NCBI GenBank assembly: GCA_945874195.1
Contig: CAMCFW010000102.1
Coordinates: forward strand, 1-7,232
Length of the DNA: 7,232 nucleotides
From: Chryseobacterium gleum
GTDB lineage: Bacteria; Bacteroidota; Bacteroidia; UBA10329
Direction: 5' to 3'
A program made the translations under genes and the position numbers. The notes under the pieces were generated by a model. It was not told where the DNA came from. It saw only the letters and a program-made list of their open reading frames with translations, and did not search any database. Shown here piece by piece: positions 1-6,222 of this stretch (positions are counted from its first letter, which is position 1; each line of letters begins with the position of its first letter).

Positions 1-367
1 CAGGAATATCCTGAACTGCGGAAAACGGAGCGCTGCATACGGGTCCTTCGAACTCATTGTCAGGCAGCGAAGGTATTGAAGTTGGCCTTGCGCTGATGGT
101 GGTCGGGGCGTCATTGCGCGGCAACATGACACGCAGGTCTTTAACTTCATGGAAACACTTCATTATGCCTTTGCATCCCTACATGATGGCAAATGGAATA
201 TTGCCGAAATTCACCCCCTATTAGGGAAAACGATAGATGAATTACAGATCGCAGATGGAAATGGATGGTGGTTTACGGTTTGGTAAGACCCGACCCGTCA
301 TTTCGCTGAGCATATTATGGCCAACGCTGCTATTGCCTATTGATGTTCACTTTAAACCGGTGCCATC
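1..367. other. Leading region without a confident gene
   Basis: I see no convincing protein family on either strand here. Three forward frames are briefly open: 1-96 (stop TGA at 94-96), 15-224 (stop TAG at 222-224) and 80-286 (stop TAA at 284-286). The last two overlap over about 145 bases, so at most one can be coding. The reverse strand is cut by several stops between about 185 and 300. There is no clean TAnnTTTG promoter for the gene at 368; TACGGTTTG near 275 has one base too many in its spacer. The stretch may be the decayed end of a gene lying to the left, or plain intergenic sequence. Confidence 0.5.
149..286 (+). CDS. Small hypothetical ORF, possibly a gene remnant
   Basis: This ATG-to-TAA frame encodes 45 residues, starting METLHYAFASLHDGKW and ending GNGWWFTVW. 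The composition looks protein-like (aromatic residues, acidic/amphipathic stretches, a GKTIDEL segment), but I recognise no family, signal peptide or membrane segment. The frame is open upstream to a stop at 77-79. That upstream part, rich in Gly, Arg and Cys, looks less protein-like. The leader before the ATG has only a weak AGG at 135-137. It could be a small real protein, the C-terminal end of a larger gene broken by a frameshift, or chance. It ends 81 bases before the desaturase gene on the same strand. Confidence 0.25.
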   Translation: METLHYAFASLHDGKWNIAEIHPLLGKTIDELQIADGNGWWFTVW

Positions 368-1165
368 ATGGAGATGATCTACGCCTTGCCCATTTTCGGG
401 CTGCTGCTGCTCGTGGAATTCCTCTACGGCCATTTCAAAAAGAACAACACCTATCATGATACGAAGGATACTGCCGTAAGTCTCAGTCTGGGATTGGCAC
501 AAGTGGCGATCACGGTAGTGTTGTCTTCTACCCTTCTGGCCGTGGACTATTGGTTCTATATGCACAGGATCTACACGTTCGGCAATACGTGGTATGAGTT
601 GCTACTCCTTTTCCTGCTCATGGAATTCTCGTTCTATTGGTGGCATCGGGCATCACACCGCGTGCGGTTCCTTTGGGCCAACCATGTGAACCATCATTCC
701 AGCACGGAGTACAATTTTTCCACCGCCCTCCGGCAGCCTGTTTTTTCGCCCATTCTGCGCCCATTGTTCTATTTCTATCTGCCATGGTTGGGCTTCGACC
801 CGCAGATGATGATAGTTGTAGGCGTTGTAAGTCTGATATGGGGCGTTCTGTCGCATACCAAGCACGTTGGCAAACTCGGATTCCTCGAATACATCCTCGT
901 CACCCCTTCGGCTCATCGTGTTCATCATGGCAGCAACGCTGAGTACATCGACAAGAACTACGGTGGCATCTTCATCTTTTGGGACATTCTGTTCGGCACA
1001 TACGAATCCGAAAAGCAACCAGTGGTGTTCGGCATTACCACCAACATCAACACCTACAACCCCATCCGCATCACGTTTCACGAATGGAAAGCATGGTTCA
1101 AGGATGTAGTTAGGTCGAAATCAGTCTCAGGAGCATTTCGCTCAACGTTCCTACCTCCGCGTTGA
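368..1165 (+). CDS. Sterol desaturase / fatty acid hydroxylase family protein
   Basis: This is a 265-residue integral membrane protein of the fatty acid hydroxylase superfamily, which uses a non-haem di-iron centre and O2 to hydroxylate or desaturate lipid substrates. The histidine clusters that bind iron are all present: HRASH at 93-97, HVNHH at 106-110, HTKH at 163-166 and HRVHH at 183-187, followed by N190 and the NYGG stretch at 197-200. Hydrophobic segments lie near residues 4-20, 40-60, 76-92 and 128-160, which would place the histidine clusters on the cytoplasmic side, as usual for the family. The length is normal and the protein looks intact. The start at 368 has a second in-frame ATG two codons later (374) that could be used instead. 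The actual lipid substrate (sterol, carotenoid, fatty acid or ether lipid) cannot be told from sequence. The gene precedes the efflux operon on the same strand but is separated by 122 bases containing that operon's promoter. Confidence 0.88.
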   Translation: MEMIYALPIFGLLLLVEFLYGHFKKNNTYHDTKDTAVSLSLGLAQVAITVVLSSTLLAVDYWFYMHRIYTFGNTWYELLLLFLLMEFSFYWWHRASHRVRFLWANHVNHHSSTEYNFSTALRQPVFSPILRPLFYFYLPWLGFDPQMMIVVGVVSLIWGVLSHTKHVGKLGFLEYILVTPSAHRVHHGSNAEYIDKNYGGIFIFWDILFGTYESEKQPVVFGITTNINTYNPIRITFHEWKAWFKDVVRSKSVSGAFRSTFLPPR

Positions 1166-1174
1166 GGGGGATCT

Positions 1175-1202
1175 GTGGTCTGACGTCTGTCGTCTATAGT
1201 CT
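1175..1202. repeat. Four degenerate 7-bp tandem repeats (NNNGTCT)
   Basis: Four consecutive heptamers, GTGGTCT, GACGTCT, GTCGTCT and ATAGTCT, each end in GTCT with an exact 7-base period. They start 9 bases after the desaturase stop codon. GTCT-rich degenerate arrays of this kind are something I recall from Bacteroidota intergenic regions, but that is memory and has not been checked here. No function is evident. The array has no hairpin and no T-tract, so it is not a recognisable terminator. Confidence 0.6.
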
Positions 1203-1231
1203 GTAAGCCTCCTCAATGTCTTAACATTTAT

Positions 1232-1251
1232 TTAGTTGCATATGCAACCAA
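1232..1251. promoter_or_regulatory. Probable MarR operator (palindrome)
   Basis: TTAGTTGCATATGCAACCAA contains a perfect 14-bp palindrome, GTTGCATATGCAAC, at 1235-1248. Allowing one mismatched pair (A1234/C1249), the symmetry extends to 20 bp. Two-fold symmetric sites of this size, with TTGC/GCAA arms, are typical of MarR-family dimers, and the site lies 36 bases before the start codon of a MarR gene. Its left arm contains the proposed -33 element, so bound repressor would block RNA polymerase. I infer that it controls the whole marR-adaptor-pump-channel operon by autorepression. Confidence 0.78.
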
Positions 1252-1265
1252 TAACCCTACATTTG
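1236..1265 (+). promoter_or_regulatory. Bacteroidetes-type promoter of the efflux operon
   Basis: TTG at 1236-1238 and TACATTTG at 1258-1265 match the -33 (TTTG/TTG) and -7 (TAnnTTTG) elements known for Bacteroidetes primary sigma factor, with a 19-nt spacer. Transcription should begin a few bases past 1265, leaving a 5' leader of under about 20 nt before the ATG at 1288. The -33 element lies inside the palindrome at 1232-1251. The match to TAnnTTTG is exact; the start site itself is inferred. Confidence 0.75.
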
Positions 1266-1287
1266 CTGCCGATAAACGCGAAAGCAG

Positions 1288-1761
1288 ATGAGAAAGGGAA
1301 TGTTTCCCGGAATGGAAGACCTGATGATGCCATGGATCGGAAAGACCATGAAGCACATCGACCATTTCATCACCACCCGCATGGCCCAACATGGGTCTGA
1401 CCTCACCCGCCAACAGATCATCCTACTCAAGACCCTGTTCCACGATGGGCCGCTTCCTCAGAACAATCTGGCGTTCCTAACAGACCGCGACAAGACCAGC
1501 CTGACACGACTTTTGAGCGGAATGGAGAAGAAGAACCTGGTGGCGCGCATTGCCTCGGTGGACGACAAGCGCGTGAATCTGGTGCACCTGACAAAGAATG
1601 GCGAGAAGGTGCTGAACGAAACCGCGCCTGTGCTGTTACAGATAATCGGAGAACTGCAGGAAGGCATCAAAGAAGCGGATCAGAAGGTGGTGATCGCAGT
1701 CATGAAGCAGATACAGGAGAACATTGACAAACGCATAGATAGTTGCAGCAACAACAAATAA
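1288..1761 (+). CDS. MarR-family transcriptional regulator
   Basis: This 157-residue protein has the size and fold pattern of MarR-type winged-helix repressors. Its N-terminal helix (about 8-33) and C-terminal helices (about 107-150) would form the dimer interface. The DNA-binding part covers about 37-105. The recognition helix lies in DKTSLTRLLSGMEKKNLV (68-85), and the wing in SVDDKRVNLVHLTKNG (90-105) carries the conserved D92-D93-x-R95 feature. The ATG at 1288 is the only good start, because an in-frame TAA lies at 1273-1275; Met5 is the only near alternative. A weak GAAAG lies at 1280-1284. The gene is the first of the operon, ends 4 bases before the adaptor start, and has a palindromic operator in its own promoter. 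I infer that it represses the efflux genes and is released by a small ligand, possibly a pump substrate. The ligand is unknown; C153 is the only cysteine, so classic OhrR-type thiol sensing is not supported. Confidence 0.92.
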   Translation: MRKGMFPGMEDLMMPWIGKTMKHIDHFITTRMAQHGSDLTRQQIILLKTLFHDGPLPQNNLAFLTDRDKTSLTRLLSGMEKKNLVARIASVDDKRVNLVHLTKNGEKVLNETAPVLLQIIGELQEGIKEADQKVVIAVMKQIQENIDKRIDSCSNNK

Positions 1762-1765
1762 TAAA

Positions 1766-2881
1766 ATGGTAAGAAAGATCATCATCGTTGTAGTGAGCAT
1801 TGCAGTACTGATAGGAGGATTCCTATTGAAGAACAAACTGGCGGACAGCAAGAAACCGCCCATGAAAAAGCCAGAGAAGCAGGTGACGGCCGTTTACATT
1901 GACACGGTTAAGAATGGCATTGTTCCCATTGAGCTGAATCTTACCGGAAAACTCACTGCCAAGAACAGGGTTGAACTCTACGCAGAGGTTCAGGGTGTGA
2001 TGACCTCCAGTTCGGGCGGATTCAAGACGGGAGAACGCTATCGCAGGGGTGCGCGCTTGGTCAGTATTGAGTCGGATGTGTACCGCGCAAGCCTGATGGC
2101 GCAGAAGAGCGCCCTTCAGAACCTGGTGACAGCAGCCTTGGCCGACATTCGCTTGGACTTTCCAGCATCGTTCGACAAATGGAGCGGATTCCTATCGGCA
2201 TTGAACGTGAATGCACCCCTTCCAGCCCTGCCGGAACCTGCAACAGACAAGGAGAAGCTGTTCATCACGGGAAGGAACGTGTACACTAGCTACTACAACG
2301 TGCGAAACATGGAGCTGACCTTGGCCAAATACCAGCTTTCGGCCCCGTTTGACGGCATTCTGACCGAAGCACTCGTTACACCCGGAACACTCATCCGACC
2401 CGGACAGAAATTGGGAACGTTCATTCAGCCCACAGTCTACGAGATGGAAACGCCTGTCAATACGGCTTTGGTGGATCAACTGAGCGTGGGTCAGGCAGTT
2501 GAGCTCCACCCTACCACCAACAGCGAGAGGAAATGGAATGGGAAGGTGACACGCATCAACGGACTGGTGAACTCCGGCACGCAGACCATCACCGTTTTCA
2601 TTGAAGTTTCGGGCGAAGGTTTGGACGAAGGCATGTTCCTTGAAGCAACTGTTGCCGCAAAACCTGCCGAAGGTGCATTCGAGATTGAACGCAGTGTGAT
2701 CTTTAACGAGAATCAGGTGTATGTGATCGAAGATTCGGTGCTGGTGCAGAAGACCATCGAACCATTGCATTTCAAGGACAGGACGGTTGTTGTGCGCGGA
2801 CTGACCGACAACCAACTGGTGCTTTCGAAAATGGCACCAGGTTCGTTCCCCGGAATGAAGGTGGTGGTGGTGCAGGAATAA
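1766..2881 (+). CDS. RND efflux periplasmic adaptor (HlyD/MFP family)
   Basis: This 371-residue membrane-fusion protein would bridge the RND pump and the outer-membrane channel in the periplasm. Residues 4-22 form one hydrophobic N-terminal segment, acting as membrane anchor or uncleaved signal. There is no lipobox cysteine, unlike AcrA-type lipoproteins. The two halves of the lipoyl domain are visible at about 58-102 (YAEVQGVM, GERYRRGARLVSIES) and 189-222 (YQLSAPFDGILTEALVTPGT, RPGQKLGTFI). They flank a hairpin region at 103-188. Then come a beta-barrel domain (about 223-300) and a membrane-proximal domain (about 301-371). The hairpin is interrupted by a Pro-rich stretch, roughly 129-157 (RLDFPASFDKWSG, NAPLPALP), which I recall from other Bacteroidota adaptors. 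The start follows the regulator's stop by 4 bases behind an A/T-rich leader with no Shine-Dalgarno sequence, and co-transcription is almost certain. Confidence 0.92.
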   Translation: MVRKIIIVVVSIAVLIGGFLLKNKLADSKKPPMKKPEKQVTAVYIDTVKNGIVPIELNLTGKLTAKNRVELYAEVQGVMTSSSGGFKTGERYRRGARLVSIESDVYRASLMAQKSALQNLVTAALADIRLDFPASFDKWSGFLSALNVNAPLPALPEPATDKEKLFITGRNVYTSYYNVRNMELTLAKYQLSAPFDGILTEALVTPGTLIRPGQKLGTFIQPTVYEMETPVNTALVDQLSVGQAVELHPTTNSERKWNGKVTRINGLVNSGTQTITVFIEVSGEGLDEGMFLEATVAAKPAEGAFEIERSVIFNENQVYVIEDSVLVQKTIEPLHFKDRTVVVRGLTDNQLVLSKMAPGSFPGMKVVVVQE

Positions 2882-2894
2882 GTGACTCGTCACT
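2881..2894. repeat. Short inverted repeat between adaptor and pump genes
   Basis: AGTGACTCGTCACT has 6-bp arms around a 2-base centre. It begins on the last base of the adaptor stop codon and ends 12 bases before the pump start. As RNA it could form a 5-bp stem with a CTCG loop, which is weak. No T-tract follows, so it is not an intrinsic terminator. It may be chance. Confidence 0.3.
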
Positions 2895-2906
2895 AAAAGA
2901 CAGAAA

Positions 2907-5900
2907 ATGAGATCCATCATAACCCATTTCATCAAGTATCCGGTTGCGGTTAACGTGATCATACTCACGTTTGCCGTGCTCGGTATCATCGGCATGTTCT
3001 CGCTAAAATCGAGCTTCTTTCCGCTTCAGGATTCGAAGATCGTGACCATCAATGTGGTCTATCCTGGTGCTTCGCCCGAAGAGATGGAAGAAGGCGTGGT
3101 GCTGAAGATCGAGGACAACCTGCGCGGACTGGTGGGTGTGGACAGGTTCACTTCCGCATCGTCAGAGAACATGGCAGTGATCACCGTGGAGTCCGAGAAG
3201 GGCTACAACATTGATGTGCTGCTGGCCGATGTGAAGAACGCGGTTGACAAGGTTCCCTCCTTCCCTACCGAAATGGAACCGCCCGTGGTGGCCAAGAATG
3301 AGAACCTGAACGTTTCCATCGAATTCGAAGTGAGCGGAAAGGACATGTCGCTGCAGGCGCTGAAAACAATAGGCCGCGAAGTGGAGAACGACCTGCGCAA
3401 CATTGACGGCATATCGCAGGTGGCCCTGACGGGTTTTCCAACGGAAGAGATCACCGTTTCGGTGAATGAGGAGAAACTGAGGGCCTATAACCTTACGTTC
3501 AGGGAAGTGTCGGCAGCGGTGGCCAACAACAACATTCTGGTCACGGGCGGTTCCATCAAAACGGTGGCCGAAGATTACCTGATCCGGGTGAACAACCGAT
3601 CGTATCACGGCAGCGAGATGGACAACATCATTCTGCGCACGGATGCCAACGGTGGCATGGTCCGATTGAAGGATGTGGCAACAGTGGCCGATGCATGGTC
3701 GGAAACTCCCGACAGAACCTACTACAACGGAGAGCCTTCCGTGTCGCTGGTAGTGAGCACCACGAACAACGAAGACCTGATCGAAGCGGCCGACAAGGTG
3801 GAAGCCTACGCAGAGCAGTTCAACGCCAAGCACGAGAATGTTCACATCAGCATTACAAATGATAGGTCGCAGCTCGTTGTGGAACGGACAGAACTATTGG
3901 TCAGCAACGGCATGCAAGGAATGGCTCTGGTCATCTTTTTCCTTTCATTGTTCCTAAGGCCGAGATTGGCCTTATGGGTGGCCTTTGGTATTCCGATCGC
4001 CTTTTTGGGCATGTTCGTGTTCGCTTCCTATTTCGGTGTGACGATAAATGTGCTTTCGCTCTTCGGAATGATCATCGTTGTGGGGATTTTGGTCGATGAT
4101 GGAATTGTGATCGCAGAAAACATCTTCCAACACCACGAAATGGGCAAGGACCGCATCACAGCGGCCATTGACGGAACCATGGAAGTGATTCCTGCCGTGG
4201 CCTCATCCGTGCTGACCACGTTGGTGGCCTTTTCCACCTTCTTCTTTTTGGACGGACGCATAGGCGAATTCTTCGGAGAGGTGTCCATTGTTGTCATCCT
4301 TACGCTTTCGTTCTCGCTGTTCGAGGCGATGATCACTCTTCCGGCTCACGTGGCGCATTCCAAGGCACTGGCTCCAGACCAGAAGACGATCTGGTTCAAT
4401 GAATGGGGCAACAATGCCATGAATTTCATGCGCGAAAAACTCTATGGCCCCACTTTGGAATTCTTCATGCGTTACAAACTGCTGGGGTTCTCCATCATCA
4501 TAGCGCTATTCATGATCACGATGGGCGCCATCAGTGGTGGCATCATCAAGACCACGTTCTTCCCCGTCATTGCATCCGATCAGGTGAATGTGACACTTAA
4601 AATGCCGCAGGGAACCAACCCCACAGTATCAGACTCCATCATTTCGCTGATCGAAGAAGCGGCTTGGAAGGTGAATGAGGAATACACGGCCAAACAATCC
4701 AGTGGCGAACAGGTGTTTCAGAACATCATCAAGCGCATAGGACCAGGAACAGCCAATGCATCGCTCAGGATCAACCTATTGCCCGGTGAGAAACGCGATT
4801 TCACAGCAGACGAGATCGCCAATTCCATTTCTGAACTGGCAGGCAAACACCCCTCGGCAGAAATGCTCGTGTTCGATGCGGGTTCCGGATTCGGTGGAAA
4901 GCCCGGTTCGGTGGCACTTATGAGCCACGACCTTGCCGACCTGAAAGGCGCTAAGGAGGCCCTGAAGGAAAAACTGAAGGAGAACCAGTTGCTTCGCGAT
5001 ATCAGCGATAACGACCCTGCCGGTATCAAGGAGATTCGCATCACATTGAAGGACAAGGCTTATCTGCTCGGATTCACGCTCAGCGATGTGATCTCGCAGG
5101 TGCGGTCGGGGTTCAACGGGTTGCAGGTGCAGCGGTTCCAACGCGGACAGGACGAGATCATCGTTTGGGTGCGCTACGAAAAGGACAACCGTTCGTCCAT
5201 CCGCAATCTGGACGATATGCGCATCGTTTCGGCCAAAGGCGAACGGGTTCCGCTCAGCGAAATTGCCGATTACACCATCGGTCGCGGGGTGATCAGCATC
5301 AACCACCTTGACGGAAAACGCGAGATAAAAATTGAGGCCGACCTCAAAGACCCAAAGGAAAGCGCCACGGATGTGATTCAGGACGTCAAAGACAACATTA
5401 TGCCCGAAATACAGGCCAAGTATCCTACCGTGGCGGCACTGTATGAAGGTCAGAACCGTGAAGCTTCAAAGGTTGCTGGTTCAGCAGCCAAGGTGTTTCC
5501 TATTATCGTCTTCCTTATCTACATCATCATTGCATTCACTTTCCGTTCGTATATACAGCCATTATTGCTCATGCTCATGATCCCATTCAGCCTTATTGCT
5601 GTGGCATGGGGACATTGGATACACGGGTTTCCTATAAACGTGCTTTCGTTCCTTGGCATCATTGCGCTCATCGGCATTGTGGTGAATGACGGACTGGTAT
5701 TGATCGACAAGTTCAACAGCGCACTCAAAGCAGGCGAACCCTTCGAAAAGGCGGTGATCGATGCTGGAAAGTCGCGGTTCAGGGCCATCTTTCTTACCTC
5801 GGTGACCACCATTGCCGGACTTTCACCCCTCATTCTCGAAAAGAGCCGACAGGCACAGTTCCTGATCCCCATGGCCATTTCGTTGGCCTACGGGATCGCC

Positions 5901-6059
5901 ATTGCCACGGTGCTGACGCTTGTTATGCTGCCCATGCTGCTATCGGTCACCAACAGCATCAAGGTATATCTGAACTGGGTTTGGGAAGGCAGGAAACCCA
6001 CCAAGGAATCGGTTGAACCTGCCGTTGAGGAACTTGCTGGCGAACGAGGCGAAGTATGA
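2907..6059 (+). CDS. RND efflux transporter, HAE1/AcrB-like inner-membrane pump
   Basis: This 1050-residue protein is the proton-driven pump of the tripartite system and has the usual family length. The layout is TM1 (about 10-30), a first periplasmic domain (about 31-333), TM2-TM6 (about 336-482), TM7 (about 525-546), a second periplasmic domain (about 547-860) and TM8-TM12 (about 861-1015). Family motifs include FFPLQDSK (37-44), YPGASPEEMEEGVVLKIEDN (52-71) and GILVDDGIVIAEN (393-405) in TM4, with D397-D398 matching the AcrB proton-relay aspartates. R957/R959 and TSVTTIAGLSPL (964-975) lie in TM11. In TM10, where AcrB has a lysine (K940), this protein has N927-D928 (GIVVNDGLVLID). TM4 and TM10 thus look like diverged copies, reflecting the internal duplication of the family. 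The acidic C-terminal tail (1030-1050) is short. The start lies 25 bases after the adaptor stop behind an A-rich leader. Multidrug-type export is inferred from family; heavy-metal pumps (CusA type) are less likely because of the sequence around TM4. The substrate is unknown. Confidence 0.94.
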   Translation: MRSIITHFIKYPVAVNVIILTFAVLGIIGMFSLKSSFFPLQDSKIVTINVVYPGASPEEMEEGVVLKIEDNLRGLVGVDRFTSASSENMAVITVESEKGYNIDVLLADVKNAVDKVPSFPTEMEPPVVAKNENLNVSIEFEVSGKDMSLQALKTIGREVENDLRNIDGISQVALTGFPTEEITVSVNEEKLRAYNLTFREVSAAVANNNILVTGGSIKTVAEDYLIRVNNRSYHGSEMDNIILRTDANGGMVRLKDVATVADAWSETPDRTYYNGEPSVSLVVSTTNNEDLIEAADKVEAYAEQFNAKHENVHISITNDRSQLVVERTELLVSNGMQGMALVIFFLSLFLRPRLALWVAFGIPIAFLGMFVFASYFGVTINVLSLFGMIIVVGILVDDGIVIAENIFQHHEMGKDRITAAIDGTMEVIPAVASSVLTTLVAFSTFFFLDGRIGEFFGEVSIVVILTLSFSLFEAMITLPAHVAHSKALAPDQKTIWFNEWGNNAMNFMREKLYGPTLEFFMRYKLLGFSIIIALFMITMGAISGGIIKTTFFPVIASDQVNVTLKMPQGTNPTVSDSIISLIEEAAWKVNEEYTAKQSSGEQVFQNIIKRIGPGTANASLRINLLPGEKRDFTADEIANSISELAGKHPSAEMLVFDAGSGFGGKPGSVALMSHDLADLKGAKEALKEKLKENQLLRDISDNDPAGIKEIRITLKDKAYLLGFTLSDVISQVRSGFNGLQVQRFQRGQDEIIVWVRYEKDNRSSIRNLDDMRIVSAKGERVPLSEIADYTIGRGVISINHLDGKREIKIEADLKDPKESATDVIQDVKDNIMPEIQAKYPTVAALYEGQNREASKVAGSAAKVFPIIVFLIYIIIAFTFRSYIQPLLLMLMIPFSLIAVAWGHWIHGFPINVLSFLGIIALIGIVVNDGLVLIDKFNSALKAGEPFEKAVIDAGKSRFRAIFLTSVTTIAGLSPLILEKSRQAQFLIPMAISLAYGIAIATVLTLVMLPMLLSVTNSIKVYLNWVWEGRKPTKESVEPAVEELAGERGEV

Positions 6060-6069
6060 ACATTGGATC

Positions 6070-6120
6070 ACAGATGACACTGGAATACAGATGACACGGA
6101 TAGAACAGATAAACGCTGAT
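6070..6120. repeat. Three-copy ACAGAT-type intergenic repeat
   Basis: ACAGATGACAC occurs exactly at 6070-6080 and 6087-6097, and a degenerate third copy, ACAGATAAACG, lies at 6105-6115. The spacing is 17 and 18 bases. The element continues to CTGAT at about 6120. Read on the minus strand it resembles the ATCTGTGT/ATCAGCGT-rich repeats I remember as scattered between genes in many bacterial genomes, including Bacteroidota; I cannot verify this here. It starts 10 bases after the pump stop codon. No promoter or coding role is evident. Confidence 0.65.
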
Positions 6121-6170
6121 TTATTAAACTTTGGGTCCAAGGCTGTTGAGCTGATCTTCAGCACATCGCC

Positions 6171-6216
6171 TTCCCCCTTTCAAAAGGGGTGTCGAGGTAC
6201 GAGACGGGGGATTTTC
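6171..6216. repeat. Palindromic GC-rich intergenic element before the channel gene
   Basis: CCCCTTT (6174-6180) and AAAGGGG (6183-6189) form a 7-bp inverted repeat around CA. A further GGGGG (6206-6210) could pair with CCCCC (6173-6177) instead, with TGTCGAGGTACGAGAC between. The block CCCCCTTTC...GGGGGATTTTC resembles CCCCTTT/AAAGGGG elements I recall as dispersed in Bacteroidota genomes, so a REP-like or MITE-like mobile repeat is my inference. It ends only 6 bases before the likely channel start codon at 6223. It could form a transcript hairpin and affect translation or RNA stability, but there is no T-tract to make it a standard terminator. Confidence 0.55.
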
Positions 6217-6222
6217 ACCACA

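Noticed and set aside
274..283. TACGGTTTG as promoter of the desaturase gene
   Set aside because: It has one base too many between TA and TTTG, and it lies inside a small open frame. The evidence is too thin to annotate.
1154..1167. CCTC/GAGG inverted repeat at the desaturase stop as a terminator
   Set aside because: The stem is only 4 bp and is followed by GGGATCTG rather than a T-tract.
1742..1752. GTTGCAGCAAC inverted repeat in the last codons of the marR gene, with arms identical to the upstream operator
   Set aside because: The centre is 1 base instead of 4, so the half-sites would lie on a different helical phase and a MarR dimer should not bind both. It is explained by the codons for Ser-Cys-Ser-Asn.
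2192..2995. Long minus-strand open frame (267 codons) across the adaptor and pump start
   Set aside because: It lies opposite strongly supported genes, is rich in His and Cys as expected of antisense readings here, and shows no recognisable domain.
3162..3845. Minus-strand open frame of 227 codons inside the pump gene
   Set aside because: It is the antisense shadow of the RND periplasmic domain, with His/Val-rich composition and no domain or plausible start context.
6125..6133. TAAACTTTG as a possible internal promoter for the channel gene
   Set aside because: The spacing between TA and TTTG is 3 instead of 2 and no TTG lies about 20 bases upstream, so it does not fit the consensus seen at 1236-1265.
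6091..6222. N-terminal extension of the channel protein from ATG 6091
   Set aside because: The added 44 residues would be encoded entirely by intergenic repeat DNA and would bury the signal peptide, so 6223 is a better start.
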